Shown here piece by piece: positions 34,322 to 42,613 of a DNA stretch of 64,000 bases. The notes beneath the pieces are model-generated. The model did not search any database, had not been told where the DNA came from, and saw only the letters and a program-made list of their open reading frames with translations. A program made the position numbers and the translations under genes. How positions within the stretch are numbered: position 1 is the stretch's first letter; each line of letters starts with the position of its first letter. Origin of the DNA: Bermanella sp044597725 (GTDB lineage: Bacteria > Pseudomonadota > Gammaproteobacteria > Pseudomonadales > Oceanobacteraceae); contig NZ_CP139003.1 of assembly GCF_044597725.1 (NCBI RefSeq), positions 868,001 through 932,000 on the forward strand. Reading direction: 5' to 3'.

Positions 34322-35331
34322 ATAAACTCGCCTTAATCCTACTCATAATACTCTTTATTATTAGTCCGTTAACGGCTATTAATATTGGTGTGGCAAATGT
34401 ATCTATCATTGATGCGATAACCAATTTTTTCATGCAAACAAGCATGCAAGACGATGCCAAACTGGGCTATAGAATTATATTTGAATTACGATTGCCCAGA
34501 GTATTGCTAGCATTATTAACTGGTTCTGGGTTAGCGCTGGCGGGGCTGGTGTTGCAAACCGTAACACGTAACCCATTGGCCGACCCTTATCTATTTGGTA
34601 TTAGTTCGGGCGCAACGTTAGGTGCAGTATTGGTGATTACCGCATCAAGCATTTTAGGCGCTATGGCCCCGTTTTTAGTATCGTTTGGTATTCAGCTGGG
34701 GGCGTTTTTAGGTAGCCTACTGGCGGTATTTATTGTTTTATCTCTTGCTGGTCGTAGCGTACAAATTGAGCGACTTATACTGGCTGGGGTTGCCACATCA
34801 TTTATGTTTGGTGCAGCAACAAGCTTGGTGTTGTATAGCTCCGATCCGCAAGCGGCGGCCTCGCTTTTATTTTGGACGTTGGGAAGCTTCACTCGTGCCG
34901 ATTGGTCAAGCCTATTGCCTATCCTGCTAATATTAATGTTAACGGCGGCATTGTTTATTGGCTTTTCTCGTCAGCTTAATGTGTTACTTTCCGGAGATGA
35001 AAATGCGCGGGCGCTAGGTGTGCGGGTGGGTCAGCTACGACTTATAATGTTATTACTCACCTCTTTGTTAACCGCCATATTGGTAGCAAATACTGGCGGT
35101 ATTGGTTTTGTGGGATTGATGATTCCACACATCGCACGACGACTTTATTATCGTCATAGCCGACATATTATGTGGATTACGCTCTTGTTGGGTGGTGTGT
35201 TTATGGTATGGGTTGATGTGGTTGCGCGAGTATTAGTGAGTGGCCATGAATTACCCATAGGCATTATTACCGCAGCTATAGGTAGTGTGTTCTTTTTATT
35301 AGTTATGCGCCGTCCTAGGTGGTCTGAATGA
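34318..35331 (+). CDS. btuC: Cobalamin ABC transporter permease
   Basis: 337 residues with about ten predicted helices, as in BtuC/FecCD permeases. Family stretches are FELRLPRVLLALLTGSGLAL, TRNPLADPYLFGISSGA and GGIGFVGLMIPHIARRL, the last holding the region that contacts the ATPase. Two copies make the translocation path in the inner membrane. It overlaps both neighbours by 4 bp, so the btuDCF set is translationally coupled. Confidence 0.92.
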   Translation: MNKLALILLIILFIISPLTAINIGVANVSIIDAITNFFMQTSMQDDAKLGYRIIFELRLPRVLLALLTGSGLALAGLVLQTVTRNPLADPYLFGISSGATLGAVLVITASSILGAMAPFLVSFGIQLGAFLGSLLAVFIVLSLAGRSVQIERLILAGVATSFMFGAATSLVLYSSDPQAAASLLFWTLGSFTRADWSSLLPILLILMLTAALFIGFSRQLNVLLSGDENARALGVRVGQLRLIMLLLTSLLTAILVANTGGIGFVGLMIPHIARRLYYRHSRHIMWITLLLGGVFMVWVDVVARVLVSGHELPIGIITAAIGSVFFLLVMRRPRWSE

Positions 35332-36167
35332 ACAGAATATGCATCTTGGTAGTATTGTTATTTCCTTTTTTTACTCAGGCCTCTGAGCAGGCGCCTGCTG
35401 AGCGTATTGTTGCTTTATCTCCCCATGGGGTGGAGCTTCTATTTTCACTCGGTGTGGGTGATCGAATTATCGCAACCACCGATTATGCTGACTATCCCGA
35501 AGCAGCAAATGATATCGAGCGTGTGGGTGGCTATCATGGCGTTGAGATTGAACGCATCGTTATGCTACAACCCGACTTAATTGTTGCTTGGGCAGACGGC
35601 AACAAAGCAGAAGAGATTGAAAAACTAATATCCCTTGGGTTACCTGTTTATGAAAGCCATACAAAAAATTTAAATGGAATTAAAACGGAATTAAACGCTC
35701 TTGGAAAACTGACAGGGACACAAGAAAAAGCAAAATCATTAATTAGTGATTTTGAAGAATTCTTGGCTCGTATTCAAAAACAGAATGAAAATAAAAGCAA
35801 AGTAAGTTTTTTCTATCAGCTTTGGCAAAATCCAATACAAACCATATCGGAACATAGCTGGATTAATGAAATAATGGATTTGTGCGGTGGTCAAAACATT
35901 ATAACGCGAGAAAAATATGATATTGGCTACCCGCAAATTGGTATTGAAACTGTTTTAATTAATAAACCTCAGGTCATAATCATACCTTCGGAGCACGGTG
36001 CGGTAACTAATGTAGACAGTATTTGGAATGATTGGCAAGAAATACCTGCGGTTAAAAATAAACATATATTCAAAATTAACGGGGATATTTTACACCGCTT
36101 TTCATTACGTGTAACACAAGGGATTGATCAAACTTGCAGCTTGTTTGATAGAGCTAGGAATACATAG
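35328..36167 (+). CDS. btuF: Cobalamin-binding periplasmic protein
   Basis: 279 residues. Signal peptide MNRICILVVLLFPFFTQAS, then a class III binding-protein fold. RIVALSPHGVELLFSLGVGDRI, TTDYADYPEAANDIERVGGY, ERIVMLQPDLIVAWADGN and DLCGGQNI follow the E. coli BtuF sequence pattern closely, including the Trp in the AW segment of the first lobe. It delivers B12 to BtuCD. Overlaps btuC by 4 bp. No btuB outer-membrane receptor gene is in this window. Confidence 0.92.
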   Translation: MNRICILVVLLFPFFTQASEQAPAERIVALSPHGVELLFSLGVGDRIIATTDYADYPEAANDIERVGGYHGVEIERIVMLQPDLIVAWADGNKAEEIEKLISLGLPVYESHTKNLNGIKTELNALGKLTGTQEKAKSLISDFEEFLARIQKQNENKSKVSFFYQLWQNPIQTISEHSWINEIMDLCGGQNIITREKYDIGYPQIGIETVLINKPQVIIIPSEHGAVTNVDSIWNDWQEIPAVKNKHIFKINGDILHRFSLRVTQGIDQTCSLFDRARNT

Positions 36168-36221
36168 TCTCATCTGATTTCCAATAAACGAAAGAACGGC
36201 ACAGTTTAAAAGGTAATAATT

Positions 36222-36848
36222 ATGTCTGACCAAAATAAAGATGAAGCACATAAACAAAAAATGCAAAAGCAAAAGGAAAAGGTTGATGCTTCGATTGCAT
36301 CGGCAGATATAGAGAAAGGCGTCGTTATACTTTTAACCGGTAATGGTAAAGGAAAAAGCAGTTCGGGTTTTGGTATGGTATTGCGTGCCCTAGGGTATGA
36401 TCAAAAAGTAGGGGTTGTTCAATTTATAAAAGGGGCCCAACTTTCTGGCGAAGAGATATTCTTAAAAGAAAAAGCAGGTTTTTTGCCCAACTTTGAATCG
36501 CAGGACTTTTACCAAATGGGTACGGGTTTTACTTGGGATACTCAAGATAGAACAGCTGATATACAAGCGGCAGAAGAGACATGGGCCGTTGCCGAAAAAA
36601 TGCTAAATAATCCACGATATGATCTGGTATTGTTAGATGAAATTACCTATATGATAGCGTTTAAATACCTAGACGAAGAAAGAATATTGAACGCCATCGC
36701 TAATCGTCCGGTTCAGCAAAGCGTTGTTGTGACGGGGCGTGGCGGTGGTTCTAAGCTACAAGAGTTAGCGGATACGGTATCGGAAGTAAAAGATATCAAA
36801 CACGCTTACGCTAGCGGCATAAAAGCCCGCAAAGGCGTCGACTATTAA
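36222..36848 (+). CDS. cobO: Cob(I)alamin / cob(I)yrinic acid a,c-diamide adenosyltransferase
   Basis: 208 residues, family BtuR/CobO/CobP. P-loop LLTGNGKGKSSSGFGMVLRA (about residues 37-56), followed by VGVVQFIKGA and LVLLDEITYMI, with a basic helical N-terminus. It transfers the adenosyl group of ATP to the cobalt of reduced corrinoids, making the coenzyme form. Position at the end of the riboswitch-controlled btuDCF operon means imported vitamin is converted directly to coenzyme. The gap from btuF is 54 bp. Confidence 0.94.
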   Translation: MSDQNKDEAHKQKMQKQKEKVDASIASADIEKGVVILLTGNGKGKSSSGFGMVLRALGYDQKVGVVQFIKGAQLSGEEIFLKEKAGFLPNFESQDFYQMGTGFTWDTQDRTADIQAAEETWAVAEKMLNNPRYDLVLLDEITYMIAFKYLDEERILNAIANRPVQQSVVVTGRGGGSKLQELADTVSEVKDIKHAYASGIKARKGVDY

Positions 36849-36854
36849 CTAAAA

Positions 36855-37075
36855 TGCCGGAGTCTAAGCTACTCCCGCAATTAGGTTTTGAATCCCGCTC
36901 CGTTTTAAGCCCGCAACGCTTTCCGAGAATCATCCATAGTCTCACGGACGCTGCAAGTACGGTCCATGTAAGCTCGCATTCGCCATCCATGGCTCATGAC
37001 GCCGCTCGCTTTATGAATGTTTCTCGAAAATCGTAAGTTTTTAATTCAGCAAAGATTGATCGTATTGATTTCATA
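36855..37075 (-). repeat. MITE-like element, inverted degenerate copy (C1)
   Basis: Same structure as copy B1: a degraded terminal repeat (GCCGGAGTCTAAGCTACTCC), an inverted core with CACGGACGCTG and GACGCCGCTCGCTTTATGAA, and the AT-rich junction ending ATTGATTTCATA. It is about 90% like B1 by eye, so the B1-B2 compound was duplicated between the two loci. It begins 7 bp after the cobO stop. Copies C1-C3 and a degenerate tail account for nearly all of the 857-bp gap between cobO and serA. Confidence 0.75.
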
Positions 37076-37326
37076 AGTAGTGCGGCCGGAGCCTAAACGA
37101 CCCCCGAAAAAAAATGTTTAGATAACCAAAAACCTTAACGATTTGCGGAAGCTGTTCGTAAAGCGAACGGTGTTGCGTGCCATGGATGGCACGCCCGAGC
37201 CTGCATGGATGCATTCACGGCGTCCGTGAGACTACGGACAACTTTCGGAAAGCGTAAGTGGACTTGAATATTGTCAAGAGTTTAAAACCCCATTGCGGGG
37301 GTCGCTGGGGCTCCGGCCGCACTACT
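37076..37326 (+). mobile_element. MITE-like element, full-length copy (C2)
   Basis: 251 bp, the same length as copy B2. The left end AGTAGTGCGGCCGGAGCC starts at 37076 and the right end (37292-37326) is its inverted counterpart, with the left end decayed after position 31. The core has the GCGTGCC/GGCACGC hairpin and GGCGTCCGTGAGACTACGGA. No reading frame of note. Confidence 0.8.
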
Positions 37327-37360
37327 GAGCATTTTGGAAACTGGGAAGCTTTCTAAAACT

Positions 37361-37584
37361 CCGGAATAAAACGTTCGGATAATCAAAAACCTTAACGATT
37401 TGCGGAAGCTGTTCGTAAAGCGAGCGGTGTTGCGTGCCATGGATGGCACGCCCGAGCCTGCATGGATGCATTCACGGCGTCCGTGAGACTACGGACAACT
37501 TTCGGAAAGCGTAAGCCGGCTTGGATATTGTGAAGAGATTAAAACCCCATTGCGGGGGTCGCCTACGGCTCCGGCCGCACTACT
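37361..37584 (+). repeat. MITE-like element, left-truncated copy (C3)
   Basis: The core begins at about 37361 (CCGGAATAAAACGTTCGG) without the left terminal repeat and runs to an intact right end (37549-37584). It is nearly identical to C2 through the core, suggesting a recent tandem duplication with loss of one end. A further decayed right end follows at 37611-37644 (CCCCATTACGGGAGTCCCTA). Confidence 0.75.
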
Positions 37585-37647
37585 TGGAATTTTGAAAACC
37601 GAGCAGATTATGAAGCCCCATTACGGGAGTCCCTAGGGCTGCTGCTA

Positions 37648-37683
37648 CAAAAAAGCCGCCTATCATTACTGATGGCGGCTTTC
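37648..37683 (-). terminator. Intrinsic terminator of serA
   Basis: On the minus strand AAAGCCGCC pairs with GGCGGCTTT across a short loop, followed by a run of six T (A-run at 37649-37654). It lies 23 bp past the serA stop. Confidence 0.85.
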
Positions 37684-37705
37684 ATATGCAGTGCAGTAAA
37701 AAGTA

Positions 37706-38935
37706 TTAGTAAAGAATACGCGCGCGAATAGTCGCTTCTACTTCTTGTACTTTCTCAAGTGCAAGTGCACCGGCACTTTCTTCAACATCAATCACAACAT
37801 AACCAATGTCTGGGGTGGTTTGTAAGAACTGACCCAAGATGTTGATATCATTTTCAGCAAAGATGGTGTTAATAGCATTCAAAACACCCGGCTGGTTTTT
37901 ATGGATGTGCAAAATACGGTGGAATTTACCGTGTTGTGGTAATGCCACTTCAGGGAAGTTAACCGCAGATAAGGTTGTACCTGTATCTGAGTAGCCTGCT
38001 AACTTTTCACCCACTTCTTTACCAATGTTCTCTTGTGCTTCTTGCGTAGAACCACCCACGTGCGGAGTTAAGATAACATTATCGAACTTACGCAAAGGTG
38101 ATACAAACTCATCATCATTGCCTTTCGGTTCTACTGGGAATACGTCAACAGCGGCCCCCGCAATATGCTTGCTTTCTAAAGCGTCGGCTAAGGCTGGAAT
38201 ATCAACCACTGTACCGCGTGCTGCGTTAATAAATAGGCTGCCTTTTTTCATTTTGGCAAATTCTTCTGCACCCATCATGTTTTTGGTATCACCGGTTTCA
38301 GGTACATGCAAGGTAACAATATCGGCTAACGATAGTAGCTCATCCATGCTTTCCACTTGAGTGGCATTACCCAAAGGTAGCTTGGTTACTACATCATAGA
38401 AGTAAACTTTCATACCCAGGCCTTCAGCCAGTACGGAAAGCTGAGTACCAATGCTGCCATAACCAACAATGCCTAGGTTCTTTCCGCGGCACTCGAAGCT
38501 ACCCACGGCAGATTTCTGCCAGCCGCCACGGTGACATACTGCATTTTTTTCTGGAATACCGCGTAGCATTAGAATCGCTTCGGCTAATACTAGCTCAGCC
38601 ACTGAGCGAGTATTTGAGTAAGGCGCATTAAATACAGGAATACCACGTTTAGCCGCCGCATTTAGGTCTACTTGGTTAGTACCAATACAGAAACAACCAA
38701 CGCCAATCAGTTTTTCAGCAACGGCAAATACATCTTCAGTAAGCTGGGTGCGTGAACGGATACCAACAAAATGGGCGTCTTTGATTTTGGCCTTTAGGTC
38801 ATCGCCCGACAATGCTGTCTTAACATATTCAATATTGGTGTAGCCCGCAGAATTCAAGGTCTCTAGGGCACTTTGGTGAACCCCTTCTAACAAGAGAATG
38901 CGAATTTTGCTTTTATCCAAAGAAGTTGTGCTCAT
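37706..38935 (-). CDS. serA: D-3-phosphoglycerate dehydrogenase
   Basis: 409 residues, the length of the E. coli-type enzyme. It oxidises 3-phosphoglycerate to 3-phosphohydroxypyruvate, the first step of serine synthesis. Seen are the NAD-binding GIVGYGSIGTQLSVLAEGLGM, catalytic-region segments FINAARGTVVD and ILTPHVGGSTQEAQ, and a C-terminal ACT domain (about residues 340-409, KFHRILHIHKNQPGVLN) for serine feedback. The neighbouring divergent gene encodes a D-2-hydroxyglutarate dehydrogenase; SerA of this type can reduce 2-oxoglutarate to D-2-hydroxyglutarate, which that partner would recycle. Confidence 0.97.
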   Translation of the reverse strand: MSTTSLDKSKIRILLLEGVHQSALETLNSAGYTNIEYVKTALSGDDLKAKIKDAHFVGIRSRTQLTEDVFAVAEKLIGVGCFCIGTNQVDLNAAAKRGIPVFNAPYSNTRSVAELVLAEAILMLRGIPEKNAVCHRGGWQKSAVGSFECRGKNLGIVGYGSIGTQLSVLAEGLGMKVYFYDVVTKLPLGNATQVESMDELLSLADIVTLHVPETGDTKNMMGAEEFAKMKKGSLFINAARGTVVDIPALADALESKHIAGAAVDVFPVEPKGNDDEFVSPLRKFDNVILTPHVGGSTQEAQENIGKEVGEKLAGYSDTGTTLSAVNFPEVALPQHGKFHRILHIHKNQPGVLNAINTIFAENDINILGQFLQTTPDIGYVVIDVEESAGALALEKVQEVEATIRARILY

Positions 38936-39170
38936 GGTTTAGCCTTCAAGTAGAGATCGAAATCAAGTATGTCCATTGGGTCATACAGGAGCTTGAAACT
39001 GGGTTAGAGTGCCAAGCTCAAATCTTAGTCATCAAATCGTGGCGCGTATGGTATCATAAACGGTCTATATTGAAGCATCGGCGGTGTGGAAATGTGTGCA
39101 ACAACACTTGCATACGCTTCATACAAGCTTATAACACCGCCAATAACGTTACGTCAGGGTAGCCACTGTT

Positions 39171-40565
39171 ATGAGCCAAGAGCAGATATTAAGCGGTCTT
39201 CAGCAAATTGTTGGGGATGATAAAGTTAAAACAGACGCCGACAGTCTAGAAACATTTGGTAAGGATTGGACCAAAATTTATCCGCCTAAGCCCCTTGCGA
39301 TTGTATTCCCCGCATCCACCGACGAGGTGGCGGCCATTGTAAAGTTGGCCAATGAGTTATCTTTTGCGCTGGTGCCATCGGGTGGTCGTACAGGTTTAAG
39401 TGCTGGCGCAGTAGCTGCTAATGGAGAAGTGGTGGTGGCGCTTGATCGCATGAACTCGCTAACGGATTTTAATGCCATTGACCGTACCGTTCGCTGTGGT
39501 GCTGGTGTGATTACCGAACAATTACAAGACTATGCAGTAGAACAAGGCCTTTATTATCCTGTGGATTTTGCCTCGGCTGGGTCTAGTCAAGTAGGGGGTA
39601 ATATCGGTACCAATGCTGGTGGTATCAAAGTGATCAAATACGGTATGACCCGAGATTGGGTGGCCGGACTTAAAGTGGTTACGGGTAAAGGCGATGTTTT
39701 AGAGTTAAACAAAGACCTTGTGAAAAATAATACCGGATACGACCTACGCCAATTATTTATAGGCGGTGAAGGTACATTGGGTTTTGTCACCGAAGCCACC
39801 ATGCGTTTAGATCGTGCGCCTAAAAACCTCAATGTATTGGTATTAGGTGTGCCTGAGCTTGAAGCCATAATGAATGTGCTACACGCCTTCCAAAATAAGA
39901 TTGATCTAACCGCGTTCGAATTCTTCTCTGATAAAGCCATGCGTAAAGTTTTAGCCCGTGGTGATGTGCCCGCACCATTTGAAACACAAGCAGAATATTA
40001 CGCCCTAATAGAATTTGAAGCCGAAAACGATGCTATTGTTGATGCCGCCATGGAGGTATTTGAATACTGCATGGAGCAAGGTTGGGTTCTAGATGGTGTT
40101 ATTTCACAAAGTGAAACGCAAGCCAAGAATCTATGGCGTTTACGCGAAGACATCAGTGAAACCATTGCTGAATGGACGCCCTATAAAAATGACATCTCAG
40201 TAGTAGTATCAAAAGTGCCACCATTCTTAAATGAAATTGAGCAAGTGGTTAATAAAGAATACCCAGACTTTGAAATCATTTGGTTCGGTCATATAGGTGA
40301 CGGCAATTTGCACCTTAATATTCTCAAGCCCGAAAACCTAGATAAAGAATCATTCTTCGAGAAATGCGCCATTGTCAGTAAATGGGTATTTGAAATCGTA
40401 GAAAAATATCACGGCTCAGTATCGGCTGAACACGGTGTAGGTATGACCAAAAAACCATACTTAGAATATACGCGCAGTGCAGTAGAGATTGAGTATATGC
40501 GGGCCATGAAGCGGGTGTTTGATCCGAATAATGTTATGAATCCCGGTAAAATAATCGATTTATAG
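39171..40565 (+). CDS. FAD-binding D-2-hydroxyglutarate dehydrogenase
   Basis: 464 residues. The PCMH-type FAD domain has PSGGRTGLSAGAV and DFASAGSSQVGGNIGTNAGG; the C-terminal domain has FGHIGDGNLHLNIL (metal-binding His residues) and VSAEHGVGMTKKPYL. The family includes GlcD, D-lactate and D-2-hydroxyglutarate dehydrogenases. Divergence from serA matches the Pseudomonas arrangement in which this enzyme reoxidises the D-2-hydroxyglutarate formed by SerA and passes electrons to an electron-transfer flavoprotein. GlcE/GlcF partners are absent, which argues against glycolate oxidase. Substrate assignment comes mainly from context. Confidence 0.85.
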   Translation: MSQEQILSGLQQIVGDDKVKTDADSLETFGKDWTKIYPPKPLAIVFPASTDEVAAIVKLANELSFALVPSGGRTGLSAGAVAANGEVVVALDRMNSLTDFNAIDRTVRCGAGVITEQLQDYAVEQGLYYPVDFASAGSSQVGGNIGTNAGGIKVIKYGMTRDWVAGLKVVTGKGDVLELNKDLVKNNTGYDLRQLFIGGEGTLGFVTEATMRLDRAPKNLNVLVLGVPELEAIMNVLHAFQNKIDLTAFEFFSDKAMRKVLARGDVPAPFETQAEYYALIEFEAENDAIVDAAMEVFEYCMEQGWVLDGVISQSETQAKNLWRLREDISETIAEWTPYKNDISVVVSKVPPFLNEIEQVVNKEYPDFEIIWFGHIGDGNLHLNILKPENLDKESFFEKCAIVSKWVFEIVEKYHGSVSAEHGVGMTKKPYLEYTRSAVEIEYMRAMKRVFDPNNVMNPGKIIDL

Positions 40566-40572
40566 CTAGCTT

Positions 40573-40800
40573 GCTCGCTCTAACTTTGTTGAAACCTTTG
40601 CTCAAAACCCTCATGTACTACTTGTACACTTCGGCTTTTTCGCAAAGGTTTCGCCGCGTTATAGCATCGCCGCTGACGCTATAAATATTGTATGATTTAC
40701 TCTAACTGTGTTAAGTCTTTTTCTCGAGATCCTCATTTAGCACGCTAAACTCCGGTCTCTCGAAAAATACTTGCCTTGTCAGAGCTGCGTTATGCTTGCT
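40573..40800. repeat. Two tandem diverged hairpin units with compensating stems
   Basis: Unit 1 (about 40573-40690): outer stem GAAACCTTTGC (40591-40601) with GCAAAGGTTTC (40642-40652), inner stem TGTAC/GTACA (40614-40618, 40624-40628). Unit 2 (about 40700-40800): outer stem TTTTTC...GAGA with TCTC...GAAAAA, inner stem TTTAG/CTAAA (40736-40740, 40745-40749). The units share flanks CTCTAACT.TGTT, CTCAT..., ACT(T/C)CGG, GCGTTAT and GCTATAAATA, but their stems differ while still pairing. They fill the roughly 290-bp gap between the D-2-hydroxyglutarate dehydrogenase and FAH-family genes. A remnant (CGCAAAGGTTTCC) lies at 40820. Confidence 0.7.
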
Positions 40801-40857
40801 ATAAATATGTGGATGAATTTCGCAAAGGTTTCCTTCTATTTCTATTAAGGTTGGCTA

Positions 40858-41535
40858 ATGTCTCAACTGCAACCCTATCAACATAAATCCATCAATCATC
40901 AATTAATCGATTTACCTGTGGGTAAGGCTGTGTGCGTGGGGCGCAATTATGCTGAGCATGCAAAAGAGTTGGGCAATGAAGTGCCCGATAGCCCTCTGTT
41001 GTTTATCAAACCTAGTACATCGTTTGTTTCTTTGCAGCCTTCATTTTCCATTCCAAGCGGTCAGGGCAGTGTGCATCATGAGCTTGAAATAGCATTGCTG
41101 GTTTCTCAACCGGCACGTGGTGTTTCAGTAGGAGATGCCTTAAATTATATAAGCCATTTGGGCTTAGGCTTAGATTTAACCCTGCGTGATGTGCAAAGCC
41201 AATTAAAGCAACAAGCGCATCCATGGGAGCGTGCCAAAGCGTTTGACGGTGCGTGTCCGATATCTCCTTGGTTGGAGAAATCTCAGGTAGGTGATTTGGC
41301 TGATATTCAAATCACGCTAAAAAAGAATCATCAGGTTCAGCAGGATGGTAATAGCCAAGAGATGATTCATTCTATGGCACAGTTAGTGAGTTATATGAGT
41401 AGCTGTTTTACTTTGTTGCCCGGTGATGTGATTTTAACCGGTACGCCTGCCGGTGTAAGCGAATTAAAACAAGGTGATGAGTTAGAGCTCATACTCAATA
41501 ATGGCCTTGCAGCATTTAAGACGAAGGTGAATTAA
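40858..41535 (+). CDS. Fumarylacetoacetate hydrolase (FAH) family protein
   Basis: 225 residues. FAH fold marks: VCVGRNYAEHAKELGNEVP, LFIKPSTSF, the metal-binding VHHELEIALLV (Glu residues about 73-76) and VILTGTPAGVSELKQGDELEL. The size and sequence resemble YcgM/FAHD1-type acylpyruvases or oxaloacetate decarboxylase/tautomerases rather than the larger FAH of tyrosine breakdown. Presumably a Mg-dependent C-C hydrolase or tautomerase in the cytoplasm; the substrate is not determined. It starts after a repeat region and is followed by a small membrane-protein gene one base after its stop. Confidence 0.88.
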   Translation: MSQLQPYQHKSINHQLIDLPVGKAVCVGRNYAEHAKELGNEVPDSPLLFIKPSTSFVSLQPSFSIPSGQGSVHHELEIALLVSQPARGVSVGDALNYISHLGLGLDLTLRDVQSQLKQQAHPWERAKAFDGACPISPWLEKSQVGDLADIQITLKKNHQVQQDGNSQEMIHSMAQLVSYMSSCFTLLPGDVILTGTPAGVSELKQGDELELILNNGLAAFKTKVN

Positions 41536-41536
41536 C

Positions 41537-41752
41537 ATGGAGTTATTAAACTGGTTTAAGAAGCCACTTAAATGGTGGGCGGGTTTGGCTCTTATTGTGG
41601 TAGGAACCATTTTTGTTCGTGGTATTGAAGGTTGTGAGTATTGTGTGCCCATGGGGGCGTTGCTTATTTTTATCGGAATTGCCATGGCGTTATTTTTTGG
41701 CAAGGTTAAAACCGACGAAGAAAAAAATAAAGATGACTCGGTGAATCACTGA
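41537..41752 (+). CDS. Small two-helix membrane protein, unknown function
   Basis: 71 residues. Two hydrophobic segments (about residues 14-29, WAGLALIVVGTIFVRG, and 37-54, VPMGALLIFIGIAMALFF) are joined by a short loop with two cysteines (EGCEYC). The C-terminal tail is charged. The ATG comes one base after the FAH-family stop, so it is likely co-translated. I do not recognise the family. The spacing and membrane pattern support a real gene. Confidence 0.65.
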   Translation: MELLNWFKKPLKWWAGLALIVVGTIFVRGIEGCEYCVPMGALLIFIGIAMALFFGKVKTDEEKNKDDSVNH

Positions 41753-41774
41753 GCCATCCATTCATGGAACCGAA

Positions 41775-42458
41775 TTAGTTCTTCGCCTTTACAGTTTTCA
41801 CGCCGTCGGCTGTGCCCATTAGTAATATATCGGCAGGACGACAGGCAAATAAGCCATTGGTAACAACCCCAACAATATTATTCAAACGTTCTTCTAATGC
41901 AGTTGCGCTTTGAATATCCATGTTGTGAACATCCAAGATAACGTTACCGTTATCTGTGGTAAAGCCTTGACGATATACCGGGTCACCACCTAAAGACGCA
42001 ATTTCTCTGGCAACATACGAACGTGCCATGGGAATCACTTCAACCGGTAATGGAAACGTACCTAATAGATTTACCCACTTGCTTTCATCGGCAATACATA
42101 CAAACTCTTTTGCACAGGCTGCCACGATTTTTTCTCGGGTTAAGGCACCGCCGCCGCCCTTTATGAGCTGCAAGTGATCATTGGTTTCGTCGGCACCGTC
42201 TATATAAAAGTCTAACGTGCCAGAAGAGTTAAGATCGTAAACCGGAATACCATGGCTTTTAAGTCGCTCGGCCGTTGCTTCGGAACTGGCTACAGCACCA
42301 TCAAACTCATCTTTAATTTTTGCTAGGGCGTCAATAAAGCAGTTTGCTGTGCTGCCTGTGCCTACGCCAATAATGCTGCTGTCTTCCAGCTTTGGTCGAA
42401 TGTAGTCAACAGCGGCTTGGCCGACGGCTTGTTTCAGTTGGTCTTGAGTCATAGCCAT
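41775..42458 (-). CDS. rpiA: Ribose-5-phosphate isomerase A
   Basis: 227 residues from the ATG at 42458 (MAMTQDQLKQAVGQAAVDYI); the frame is open further upstream but would overlap ilvA, and a second ATG two codons on is possible. It interconverts ribose-5-phosphate and ribulose-5-phosphate. Seen are VGTGSTANCFID (phosphate site), SSEATAERLKSHGIPVYDL, DGADETNDHLQLIKGGGGALTREK with the catalytic Asp/Lys/Glu set, and the C-terminal GLFACRPADILLMGTADGV. Divergent from ilvA, as in many gammaproteobacteria. Confidence 0.97.
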   Translation of the reverse strand: MAMTQDQLKQAVGQAAVDYIRPKLEDSSIIGVGTGSTANCFIDALAKIKDEFDGAVASSEATAERLKSHGIPVYDLNSSGTLDFYIDGADETNDHLQLIKGGGGALTREKIVAACAKEFVCIADESKWVNLLGTFPLPVEVIPMARSYVAREIASLGGDPVYRQGFTTDNGNVILDVHNMDIQSATALEERLNNIVGVVTNGLFACRPADILLMGTADGVKTVKAKN

Positions 42459-42613
42459 GAGTTCGCTCTTTAATACGCAAATGGAGGTCGTATTATAACG
42501 CAAAAAGTGGGTCTTGACTGTGGCCATTGGAATATCCATGGGCAATGACAAGTATTTTTTGTTTTTGACTGATACAATGATTTCTTTTTTACACCAAACT
42601 GTACGAGATACCC

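Noticed and set aside
33491..36167. Iron-siderophore ABC transporter (Fec/Fhu type)
   Set aside because: The B12 riboswitch, BtuF-like binding protein and cobO in the same operon point to cobalamin.
36854..37036. Short open frame in the repeat after cobO (ending HDAARFMNVSRKS)
   Set aside because: Also a translation of the repeat core; the sequence is explained by DNA-level conservation of the element.
39587..39940. 117-codon minus-strand frame inside the D-2-hydroxyglutarate dehydrogenase gene
   Set aside because: Antisense shadow of a conserved FAD-domain region; no start signal or recognisable family.
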